DNA from: Acidimicrobiales bacterium
GTDB lineage: Bacteria; Actinomycetota; Acidimicrobiia; Acidimicrobiales; Poriferisodalaceae
Reading direction: 5' to 3'
DNA: 64,000 nt
Assembly (NCBI GenBank): GCA_030743005.1
Contig: JASLTG010000016.1
Span: 1-64,000 of the forward strand
The notes under the pieces: model-generated
Database searches by the model: none
The model's input: only the letters and a program-made list of their open reading frames with translations
Told to the model about the DNA's origin: nothing
In this document: positions 26,273 to 33,876 of the stretch, in pieces
Layout: each line of letters starts with the position of its first letter
How positions within the stretch are numbered: position 1 is the stretch's first letter
Program-made: the position numbers and the translations under genes

Positions 26273-26824
26273 ATGCGTGAGATGATGCTAAATCTGGCAG
26301 GGGAGGTAGGAAAGATGGAGGGCGACGACCGGCGTTTGAACATGTTGCGCGAATCCATCCGCCTGACCGAAGAAATTCTTTCCGAGGCGGACCAGAATCT
26401 GAGAACACAGTTGGATCCGACAGTCCGGGCGAAACTGATACATGGTCGCGATTGGAGAATCCGGTATCTAAACCACTTACAACAAGGTGGGTCACCACTC
26501 GAAGCTGGCGACGAATGGTCAATGCATAATGGCCACGATTTAGCCATCGAATGGGGATATGAAACCTGGGATGAAAATCGAATTGGCCTGCGATGCAGAA
26601 GTTGCGACGATTGGATTCAACTATATGACGTTGACCCGAACTCTTCGGATGCACCCAGTGTCGCTGACCTGTATTTAGAACACGAAACTCACACAGTGGT
26701 GTCGTGGCGACAGGGCCTAGAAGCCGGAATTGAGTGCGTCACTTGTGGAGCTGTGAATGACAAAGGGTTCCCACTGCTTGAGGCGCCGGTCAGTGCATGG
26801 TTCGACGATGTTTGGAATGGGTGA
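26273..26824 (+). CDS. Hypothetical protein with two CxxC pairs
   Basis: I do not recognise this 183-residue protein. The first 70 residues are charged and likely helical (RLNMLRESIRLTEEILSEAD). The centre has CRSC near residue 104 and a second CVTC near 155, which could bind zinc. There is no signal peptide or membrane segment. The start codon is only 19 bp from that of the divergent CoA-transferase fusion, and TTTAAT is 5 nt before it. It ends 29 bp before tRNA-Leu on the other strand. Confidence 0.6.
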   Translation: MREMMLNLAGEVGKMEGDDRRLNMLRESIRLTEEILSEADQNLRTQLDPTVRAKLIHGRDWRIRYLNHLQQGGSPLEAGDEWSMHNGHDLAIEWGYETWDENRIGLRCRSCDDWIQLYDVDPNSSDAPSVADLYLEHETHTVVSWRQGLEAGIECVTCGAVNDKGFPLLEAPVSAWFDDVWNG

Positions 26825-26853
26825 GCATCACAAAATCTAAGATCAAAAGTTTG

Positions 26854-26935
26854 TGCGCCGGGTGGGACTCGAACCCACACGCCCGAAGACACCGGCACCT
26901 AAAGCCGGCGCGTCTGCCAGTTCCGCCACCGGCGC
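26854..26935 (-). tRNA. tRNA-Leu (anticodon TAG)
   Basis: Read on the minus strand, the acceptor stem GCGCCGG pairs with CCGGCGC and the anticodon loop is CTTTAGG (TAG). A long variable arm of the class II type lies before the GTGGGTTCGAGTCCCAC T-arm. The discriminator is A, as expected for leucine. The 82-nt length fits. Confidence 0.96.
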
Positions 26936-27135
26936 TCTGTTTCAACTTATCGGTCAAAAGTGTCGACCATTCAACTGTTAAGCCCTCCACCAGAAAAGTT
27001 CTAACGAGGAGAGCAGTTCTTAAGTGCTACAAGTTAAGGACCTCCGGATGTAGAGAGCTAAGGAACGCCAGCGCAATCAAGTTGTATGGTCACTGGATCC
27101 ACTTCCGGACCTAAAAATAATAGGGGGGTTGAGTT

Positions 27136-27525
27136 ATGCAGGTCACCAGAATATTTACCGGGGAAGACGGCATGTCACACTTCGAAGATCTTGAAATCCC
27201 AAGCACTGACCTTGGCCCGCCGTTAGGGGAGATCAGTGCTTCGGTTTCGAGTGTCTCATCTTTTTTTCGATCAACTCGAACCGAAGGTGACGAGGATGTG
27301 TATGACTACCATTGTGCCCCTCGAAGACAGTTCGTCATCCACTTAAAGGGGGCCGTCGAGATCGAGATCGGCGACGGAACTAAACGCCGCTTCGGAGTAG
27401 GTGACGTGTTGCTCGCTGATGACACGACAGGTCAAGGTCATATCAGCAGGGGAGTGGAAACTCCCCGGGAACAGGTCTTCATAGTCCTGCCCGATGATCT
27501 TGACATGGAGCCCTGGCGGGCATGA
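27136..27525 (+). CDS. Cupin-domain protein
   Basis: This 129-residue protein resembles a small cupin. The central region reads YDYHCAPRRQFVIHLKGAVE, then GDGTKRRFGVGDVLLADD and GQGHISRGV, the last holding a His typical of cupin motif 2. The first motif lacks the classic HxH but has YHC. The metal-binding state is uncertain. It starts after a GGGGGG stretch and precedes an EthD-domain gene on the same strand by 60 bp. It may act with that protein in the breakdown of a cyclic or ether compound (inference). Confidence 0.72.
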   Translation: MQVTRIFTGEDGMSHFEDLEIPSTDLGPPLGEISASVSSVSSFFRSTRTEGDEDVYDYHCAPRRQFVIHLKGAVEIEIGDGTKRRFGVGDVLLADDTTGQGHISRGVETPREQVFIVLPDDLDMEPWRA

Positions 27526-27584
27526 AGGCTTCTGTGTTTTCCATTTTGGAGGAGAACTAGGGTCAAGGTATAGAAGGAGGAAGA

Positions 27585-28358
27585 ATGCTCAGACTGACGT
27601 TCCTAATTCGGCGCAAACAAGGCATGACTAGAGAAGCTATGCAGAGATACTGGCTTGAAGAGCACGCCCCTCTCGTTGCTAGTCACTCACAAACTTTGAA
27701 CATGCTTCGTTATGTGCAGGTGCACACCACAGATGACGACCATGGTCGCCTCACTGGTCGCAGAGGCCAGATGGAAGAGCCCTATGACGGTGTCGCAGAA
27801 GTTTGGTGGAACTCGAAAGATGCCATGGTGGAAGCAACCCGATCGAACGAAGGTCGTCAAATCGATCAGATTCTCAGATCCGACGAAGAGCAATTCATGG
27901 ATTTAGAGCGCTCTGTTGCTTGGTTTAACTACGAATACCCGCAGGTAAACCCAACCCCAGAAAATGTGGTGGCAACTGAACGTTCGAGTTTGCTGAAGTT
28001 GTATTTCCCGTTACGCCAAATCGAATCTTTGAGCGTCGAAGAGGCTCAGTGGTACTGGCGAACCCATCATGGGCCAGTCATCCGCCGTCAAGCCCACGGT
28101 TCGGGAATATTGCGCTACCAACAGGTTCACCGCGATGAACCAGAATTGACTGCTGGGATCAATGGTTCTCGAGGATCAAAAGTTGAGCCGTACTTGGGCC
28201 ATGCTGAAGTTTGGATGGACCGAACTGCGATGGGGAACCCAACTCCAGAAAATAAGGCTGCGTCAAAACGCGCGTATGAGGATGAAGCCAAGTTCATAGA
28301 TTTCGCACGGTCATCTATGTTTCTGACAAAAGAGCACGTAATTATTGATCGACGATGA
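27585..28358 (+). CDS. Tandem EthD-domain protein
   Basis: This 257-residue protein has two EthD/ferredoxin-like domains in tandem, about residues 1-115 and 130-257. Both carry an R-x-x-W-x-E/T-x-H-x-P-x-V pattern: MQRYWLEEHAPLV and AQWYWRTHHGPVI. Both are followed by a (V/I)LRYQQVH-type strand and an AEVWW/AEVWM strand. EthD is known from the ether-degrading P450 cluster and is thought to bind a small hydrophobic molecule. AAGGAGGAAG precedes the start. Its 3' end overlaps the convergent nitroreductase fusion by 17 bp. Confidence 0.85.
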   Translation: MLRLTFLIRRKQGMTREAMQRYWLEEHAPLVASHSQTLNMLRYVQVHTTDDDHGRLTGRRGQMEEPYDGVAEVWWNSKDAMVEATRSNEGRQIDQILRSDEEQFMDLERSVAWFNYEYPQVNPTPENVVATERSSLLKLYFPLRQIESLSVEEAQWYWRTHHGPVIRRQAHGSGILRYQQVHRDEPELTAGINGSRGSKVEPYLGHAEVWMDRTAMGNPTPENKAASKRAYEDEAKFIDFARSSMFLTKEHVIIDRR

Positions 28359-29523
28359 TTTCGTCATCAACCAACGACTTCACTCCCTCCACAACGCGTT
28401 GCATATTGGCTTTGTGGATGAGTCTTCGTTGGAACAACACCCCGTCCTCCTTAGAGGGATCCTCTTGAGCCCGTGGCGCTGTTCCGTTGTTTTCCTTTCC
28501 GATCACCATTGAAAATCGCAAACGAGTCCCTGTGCCTTGTTCCGCGAGTTCGAAACGCCAGATCGCGCCGGGTTTTTCTTGATCGGTGATGCGCCACTCA
28601 AATTCTTGTTTGTCGATCCATCTCGTGACGATGCATTCGGTCTCCCACTCTCGTACTCCTGGTATCGAATTTTTGCCCCTGAACTTTGAACCGACTCCCA
28701 CCTCACCTTCGGTAATCCAGTCTGCACCAGCGAATTCGTCAGAAAAGAGTGCCGGCATATTGATGTCGGAAACAACTTCCCACACAGCTTTGGGGCGAGC
28801 GTCGGTGTCTATCTCCGCGACAACTCCGGGGCCATCCACGATTCGTGATGAACCGTCAATGCTTGGCTGTTCGCGAGTGAACCCCCAGTGGTCGAAGTAG
28901 GTGATGTTCGACGCTGGTCGTCGTACAGCGGGAGAGAAATCATGACCGACGGTGTGGGCAACGGGGAAGCACACAAGGGTTGTCACCCCAGCAGGGATTC
29001 CTAGAAGTTCGGCAACTTCGGAAGATTTCTCGTTCAGCATTGTCGCGTAAGCGGTTCCCAACCCTCTGGAACGAAGGGCCAAGTTGAAACTCCATGCTGA
29101 GGGGATAGCGCTGTCAAACAATCCTGGACGACCGCTGTTGTCATGGATGCCCCAGATGGCACACATCACTAGAGCAGGGGCTTTGGAGAAATTCTCGACG
29201 AGGTATGCACTTGAACTCACTATGTGCTCTTTGGGGTGGCCTGTGCCATCTAACCGGCCTCGTGCCTTGAGAAAGAGAGTCCCGACTTCGGCGTACAACA
29301 CTCCTAGCTGATCTTTGAGACTTTGGTCTCGGATTACCAGCCAACGTCGACTCGCGTCGTTACCACCGGTCGGTGCTTGTTCTGCTAAATCAATGCACTC
29401 AAATAGCAGCTCGTCGGTGACTTCTCGAGTGAAGTCCAAACGTTTTCGAACAGCCCGAGTTGTCGTCAATAAGCGGTCAACTTGGGCAAGATCGAAACCT
29501 GACTCAGAAAGATCGTCACTCAT
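28342..29523 (-). CDS. Nitroreductase-SRPBCC fusion protein
   Basis: This 393-residue protein fuses two domains. Residues 1-200 are a nitroreductase-type FMN domain (RAVRKRLDFT, APTGGNDASRR, SAWSFNLALRSRGLG). Residues 225-380 are an SRPBCC/polyketide-cyclase-type domain (IDTDARPKAVWEVVSDINMP and GSKFRGKN). The SRPBCC half could present a hydrophobic substrate to the flavin domain. The separate halves are common; this order in one chain is unusual to me. The start at 29523 is supported by TAGATT 6 nt before it. Its end overlaps the EthD gene. Confidence 0.82.
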   Translation of the reverse strand: MSDDLSESGFDLAQVDRLLTTTRAVRKRLDFTREVTDELLFECIDLAEQAPTGGNDASRRWLVIRDQSLKDQLGVLYAEVGTLFLKARGRLDGTGHPKEHIVSSSAYLVENFSKAPALVMCAIWGIHDNSGRPGLFDSAIPSAWSFNLALRSRGLGTAYATMLNEKSSEVAELLGIPAGVTTLVCFPVAHTVGHDFSPAVRRPASNITYFDHWGFTREQPSIDGSSRIVDGPGVVAEIDTDARPKAVWEVVSDINMPALFSDEFAGADWITEGEVGVGSKFRGKNSIPGVREWETECIVTRWIDKQEFEWRITDQEKPGAIWRFELAEQGTGTRLRFSMVIGKENNGTAPRAQEDPSKEDGVLFQRRLIHKANMQRVVEGVKSLVDDEIIVDQ

Positions 29524-29529
29524 GCAACG

Positions 29530-29535
29530 AATCTA
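29530..29535 (-). promoter_or_regulatory. -10 box of a leaderless promoter (nitroreductase fusion)
   Basis: TAGATT on the minus strand is 6 nt before the ATG at 29523. Confidence 0.65.
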
Positions 29536-29557
29536 CGCTGATATCTCTCAGTTGTGC

Positions 29558-30805
29558 TCAGTGCGGCTCCACCGAAAAAACTGAAGGAGCAACTAGTGGG
29601 CGCGGATCTGACCGTGGTGGTGTGTGTTCTGAACTTAGTGTTCGAGGCTTTGGTAAGCGAAGCGCTCCGATTATGCCTAGTAAGGCGCAGGCAGCTGATA
29701 ACAGCAGCACCCACAGAAACGTCGAAGTCCAATCAGCAAGCACTCCACCAATTTGCGGAGAGACCATTTGCGCTACTCCGAAAGCCAGAGTTGCAGCGCT
29801 GAAACCAGGCCCGTAATCCTCAACAGACGCGTTTTCTACGAAATACATGGTGAGGGTGACAGGAATGGATGCAAAAATCATCCCGATCACTACCGAAGAT
29901 GCGAGTGTGGGGAGGACCCATCCAGGAAGGATGGTTACTACCAGAACGCTCCAAAGACCGAAGGCGCAAGCAAGAGTCGCTCGAGTTCCGAATGTGGCAA
30001 CTGATTTCGCGACAATGGGACCACCGAACACCATTCCAAGTCCGATCAAGGTGAAAGCCAGGGACGCATTGCTGGCCGACCAGCCGTTATCGCCTTCCAA
30101 TCGACTACTCATGAACGCCAAAACGAGTAGATACATGAAGCCGAATGTCGTGTACATGGCCGTCACGGGTTTCCAGCCGGGGACGCGACGTAAGGCATCG
30201 AACCCACCCACGCTGCCCTTAGGTGAAAGTTGTTCCTGAGCGTGCCTAATCACGGCGATAGTTCCGGCTGCGACCACAAGTCCAATGATCGTTTGGACGA
30301 CGTAAACGTTGCGCCAACCTTCATCTCCCCAAAGTCGTCGAACCCAGGCAGCTAACTGACTGGTGAACACGATGCTGAGAGCCATACCCGATGAAAGAAG
30401 TCCGATAGCTGTGCCCCGTTTTTCGGGCGGAAAGGCAGCGCTGGCTACAACCGGGGTTGGAATCCAAACCCATGCCCCACCGAAGCCGCTGCAGAACATT
30501 CCAAACATCAAGACAGCGGCATTAGGAGCAACCGCCGATACAAGTTGGCCCGCCACTGCGATGAGAAGCCCGACTTTCATAATCGTCAGTAATCTGAGAC
30601 GTGACGCAGCTATAGCGACCGCGAGGGTGCCAACGAGATAGGCAGCGACATTTGCCGTAGCTATGGAACCGGCAACGGTATTTGATAACCCCAGATCTGA
30701 ACGCATTGCAGGCAATACGACACCCAAGGTGAATCGACCGAATCCTTGAGCTACACCAGCGCTCGCTGCTGCAAACGCGACAGCTATCCAGGAGCGAGCA
30801 GCCAC
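29558..30805 (-). CDS. MFS transporter
   Basis: This 415-residue membrane protein has about twelve hydrophobic segments, with an N-terminal AARSWIAVAFAAASAGVAQG and a GLSNTVAGSIATANVAAYL segment. It is a major facilitator of the YbfB/MFS_4-like or CynX-like kind. The substrate is unknown. The start is a GTG at 30805 with TAGTCT 6 nt before it, and this -10 box overlaps a perfect palindrome shared with the divergent BVMO promoter region. It therefore may export or import the BVMO's substrate or product (inference). Confidence 0.88.
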   Translation of the reverse strand: MAARSWIAVAFAAASAGVAQGFGRFTLGVVLPAMRSDLGLSNTVAGSIATANVAAYLVGTLAVAIAASRLRLLTIMKVGLLIAVAGQLVSAVAPNAAVLMFGMFCSGFGGAWVWIPTPVVASAAFPPEKRGTAIGLLSSGMALSIVFTSQLAAWVRRLWGDEGWRNVYVVQTIIGLVVAAGTIAVIRHAQEQLSPKGSVGGFDALRRVPGWKPVTAMYTTFGFMYLLVLAFMSSRLEGDNGWSASNASLAFTLIGLGMVFGGPIVAKSVATFGTRATLACAFGLWSVLVVTILPGWVLPTLASSVVIGMIFASIPVTLTMYFVENASVEDYGPGFSAATLAFGVAQMVSPQIGGVLADWTSTFLWVLLLSAACALLGIIGALRLPKPRTLSSEHTPPRSDPRPLVAPSVFSVEPH

Positions 30806-30811
30806 CCTTAG

Positions 30812-30817
30812 AGACTA
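30812..30817 (-). promoter_or_regulatory. -10 box of a leaderless promoter (MFS)
   Basis: TAGTCT on the minus strand is 6 nt before the GTG at 30805. It overlaps the edge of the palindrome at 30813-30831. Confidence 0.65.
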
Positions 30818-30831
30818 TCAATTTGATAGTC
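30813..30831. promoter_or_regulatory. Perfect palindrome (operator candidate)
   Basis: GACTATCAA, one base, then TTGATAGTC: nine perfect base pairs over 19 bp. It covers the MFS -10 box and lies 124 bp before the BVMO start. This is the size and symmetry of a TetR/MarR/GntR-type operator, but no regulator gene is adjacent. Confidence 0.6.
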
Positions 30832-30954
30832 ACAGGAAGTTTTGAGGCGCCGAGGAAGCGGCACCTCTCAAGGTCTCACCGTCTGGGTTCCACAAAGCAG
30901 GCGCGACCCCACCAGGGTTGCCTAACATCACTACCGTCTAGACAGGAGAGCAAC

Positions 30955-32808
30955 ATGGCGATCAGCATCGATCCCGACACAGGCCTCAAAATTTTTGATA
31001 CCCGCGCCGCCAAAGCAAGCGACAAGATTCAAGGGCAGGGTTACGCAGTAAATCCCGATGCGTCCCTAAAAACGCTTCCCGAAGTTTCTACCGACGCAAG
31101 ATTCGACGCAGTTGAACAGGCCAAATATCGAGAATTCAAGGAGCAGCGTCGCGGGGCAGCTGACTACATGGCGATGGAGGGCGAATTCGCGAAATACCTT
31201 GAGGATCACTACTCCGAATCTCCGGTTCAACGTGAAGCCTTGACCGACGAATGCGAAATCGTTGTAGTAGGTGCTGGTTTCGCTGGGTTACTTCTTTGGT
31301 ACCGCCTCAAAGAAGCAGGTTTTCAAGATGTTAGGTTCTGCGAAAAAGGTGGCGATGTAGGTGGCACCTGGTATTGGAACCGTTACCCGGGCATAGCTTG
31401 CGACGTCGAGTCCTACAGTTATCTGCCCCTGTTAGAGGAAATGGAATATTTCCCGACAATGAAGTTCGCCTCGGGCTTCGAGATCCTCGAGTACTGCCAA
31501 TCAATGGCGACCAAGTTTGGTTTCTACGACAAATGTCTCTTTCACACAACAGTGGAAAGGACTGACTGGAACGAAGAAACAAGGCGCTGGACCGTAACTA
31601 CCGATCGCGGCGACGCCATGCGAGCTCGCTACATCATCTTGGCTAACGGGATTTTGACGACCCCGAAATTAGCTCGAATCGACGGTATGGAATCCTTCGA
31701 AGGGGACTCATTTCACACCTCTCGTTGGCGCTATGACGTTGACTTAGAAGGAAAGACGGTGGGAATAATTGGTACCGGAGCCACAGCGGTCCAAGCTGTT
31801 CCAGAACTGGCCAAAATTGTTGGTGAGTTGTATGTCTTCCAACGCACCCCTTCATCGATTGATGTGCGAGACCAGCGAGTAACTGCACCCCAAGAAATTG
31901 AAAACTGGAAAGAAGAACCCGGCTGGGCTCGCGCGCGACGAAAGCGATTTTCGAAAATTTCAGCTGGCCGTTCAGCGATCCAAGCTAACGATGACTACCT
32001 AGCCGGGAAAGTCGAGCACTTTAAAGAACGCAAAGAACATTCCCGAAAGCTCACACCCGAAGAAATGGTCGATAAGCAGTTGGATTCAAACTTTCGGATC
32101 ATGGAACAGATACGGGCCAGAGTGGATGCCATAGTTGAAGACCCTGAGACGGCTAGAGCTTTAAAGCCTTACTACCCCTACGGCTGTAAGCGGCCGACTT
32201 TTCATGATGAGTATCTACCTACTTTCAACTTGCCTAACGTTCATCTGGTGGACACCGCACCTATTGGTGTGACAAATATCAACGAAAACGGAGTTGTGCA
32301 TCAAAATGATGAGTACCCGCTCGATGTGCTGATCTATGCGACTGGCTTCCAATGGATGGCGACGTCGACGTTCAACATGGTCACCGGTCGAGGTGGTCAA
32401 ACAATGAAGAACAAGTGGGAAACTGAAGGCACTAAGACTTTCCTCGGGATCCATAGCAATGGCTTTCCCAATCTGTTCATCATGACTGGTCCGCAGGGTG
32501 GAGGAGGCAGCTTCAATTTCACCGATGCCATTGAAACTCACGCCGATTACATCGTGTGGATGCTTTCAAAGATGCGAGATGAAGGCCATCAAGTGGTGGA
32601 TATCACAGAAGAGGCTGAATTGACCTATGCCGAACACTGCAGACAGGCTGATATAGCGACTGCGCCACTCCGGGACTGTCTGTCCTATTACAACGGCCAT
32701 GGTGATTCTGAACCGGGAAGCCTTGCCTATTACGGAGGAGGCAACTGGCATAAGTTTCGTGTCCGAGCGCAGGAAACCCTGGACACCTACCTGTTTGAAT
32801 CTGTCTGA
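30955..32808 (+). CDS. Baeyer-Villiger monooxygenase (FMO family)
   Basis: This 617-residue flavoprotein is a type I Baeyer-Villiger monooxygenase, near the cyclohexanone/phenylacetone group. It has two Rossmann motifs, VVGAGFAG (FAD) and IGTGATA (NADPH), and the fingerprint FEGDSFHTSRW (FxGxxxHxxxW) between them. It turns ketones into esters or lactones with NADPH and oxygen. An extra N-terminal 80 residues precede the first fold, as in several longer BVMOs. The ATG at 30955 has CAGGAG before it; a longer frame to 30823 is not needed. It is divergent from the MFS gene and convergent with an LLM gene that ends two bases away. Confidence 0.92.
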   Translation: MAISIDPDTGLKIFDTRAAKASDKIQGQGYAVNPDASLKTLPEVSTDARFDAVEQAKYREFKEQRRGAADYMAMEGEFAKYLEDHYSESPVQREALTDECEIVVVGAGFAGLLLWYRLKEAGFQDVRFCEKGGDVGGTWYWNRYPGIACDVESYSYLPLLEEMEYFPTMKFASGFEILEYCQSMATKFGFYDKCLFHTTVERTDWNEETRRWTVTTDRGDAMRARYIILANGILTTPKLARIDGMESFEGDSFHTSRWRYDVDLEGKTVGIIGTGATAVQAVPELAKIVGELYVFQRTPSSIDVRDQRVTAPQEIENWKEEPGWARARRKRFSKISAGRSAIQANDDYLAGKVEHFKERKEHSRKLTPEEMVDKQLDSNFRIMEQIRARVDAIVEDPETARALKPYYPYGCKRPTFHDEYLPTFNLPNVHLVDTAPIGVTNINENGVVHQNDEYPLDVLIYATGFQWMATSTFNMVTGRGGQTMKNKWETEGTKTFLGIHSNGFPNLFIMTGPQGGGGSFNFTDAIETHADYIVWMLSKMRDEGHQVVDITEEAELTYAEHCRQADIATAPLRDCLSYYNGHGDSEPGSLAYYGGGNWHKFRVRAQETLDTYLFESV

Positions 32809-32809
32809 C

Positions 32810-33811
32810 TCATTCCTTCAGGTGGGGTATTACCTCTGAAGCAAGACGTTCAAGGTTTCGGGCCATGAATTCAGGATCAATTCCTGGTGGTAGACCCGAA
32901 GTGGCTATATCAGTTATGCCGTATAGGCGAATGAACTCTGATAGTTCCTTTGTGACTTCTTCGGCGTTTCCTATGATGACGTTTTGAGGGATGCCCCCTT
33001 CGCTGCCCCAACCGTAATCGTCTGGTGTCTCAGCCATAAATGTTCCGTAAACACCCATACGGAAACGCTCGGCTTCTCGAATGGTTGGCCAATCTTTGTC
33101 AACGTCATCTGTGACATAAACAGATCTAATTATTCCCACCCGATAGTCGTCGGGGTCTCGACCTTCAGCTACGACAGCTTCCCTCCACGGATCGAGGACG
33201 TCTTCTCTGCGGCCTTGGGGAAGTAAATTCGTTCCGAAACGAGCAGCTCGTAATGCTCCCGGTTCTTTCATGGCTGCTACCCACAACGGTGGTCCGCCGA
33301 CCTGCACCGGCTTGGGGTAAACGTTGATGTCTGAAAGTTGATAGCGCTTGCCCGTAAAACTGAACGGCTCTTCACCCCATGAGAGACGCAGTATCTCAAT
33401 CGCTTCGTCGGTCATAGAGACTCGGTTTCGCAGCGGAACGCCGAATGCTTCGAATTCCTTAGGTACGTAACCCATGCCGATACCAAATTCCATTCGACCT
33501 TGGGAGATGTGATCAAGCACTGCAAGTTCTTCGGCGAGTCTCACGGGGTGGTAGAGGGGTAGTAACGCTATGTCATTCGAGATGCGAATCTGTTTGGTTC
33601 GAGCAGCTATGGCTCCGGCCAAAGGTTGAAACGCTGGTAGATAACCATCTTCAAGAAAATGATGTTCAGTGAACCAAACGTGGTCGAAGCCGAGATTGTC
33701 GGCCAGGACAGCCTGCTCGATTGTTGCCGAATAGACGTCGGTCATTGACAGATTGCCGCCAGGTATATGACGGCAGTCATACATGACGCCAAATCGAAAT
33801 GGTTTAGGCAT
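32810..33811 (-). CDS. LLM-class (luciferase-like) oxidoreductase
   Basis: This 333-residue protein is a bacterial luciferase-like monooxygenase. The family stretches are FGVMYDCRHIPG, GFDHVWFTEHHFLEDGY, RIRISNDIALLPLYHPVRLA and QGRMEFGIGMGYVPKEF. It would use reduced FMN or F420. A longer frame to 33862 exists (TTG), but the ATG at 33811 has AGGGAG six bases before it and starts at the family's first strand. It converges on the BVMO gene and is divergent from the selenoprotein gene with 65 bp between them. The substrate is unknown. Confidence 0.88.
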   Translation of the reverse strand: MPKPFRFGVMYDCRHIPGGNLSMTDVYSATIEQAVLADNLGFDHVWFTEHHFLEDGYLPAFQPLAGAIAARTKQIRISNDIALLPLYHPVRLAEELAVLDHISQGRMEFGIGMGYVPKEFEAFGVPLRNRVSMTDEAIEILRLSWGEEPFSFTGKRYQLSDINVYPKPVQVGGPPLWVAAMKEPGALRAARFGTNLLPQGRREDVLDPWREAVVAEGRDPDDYRVGIIRSVYVTDDVDKDWPTIREAERFRMGVYGTFMAETPDDYGWGSEGGIPQNVIIGNAEEVTKELSEFIRLYGITDIATSGLPPGIDPEFMARNLERLASEVIPHLKE

Positions 33812-33864
33812 CGATTGCTCCCTGTTTCGTGCCGTTCTCTGGACCGTAGCCGTTTCCGACAAGC

Positions 33865-33870
33865 TAAGTT
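33865..33870 (+). promoter_or_regulatory. -10 box of a leaderless promoter (selenoprotein gene)
   Basis: TAAGTT lies 6 nt before the ATG at 33877, with no Shine-Dalgarno. It supports this start for the redoxin. Confidence 0.6.
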
Positions 33871-33876
33871 TCCTCT

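Noticed and set aside
30823..30954. Longer N-terminus of the BVMO from 30823.
   Set aside because: The first 44 residues are basic and unlike the family, and the palindrome would lie inside the coding region. The ATG at 30955 has a good Shine-Dalgarno.
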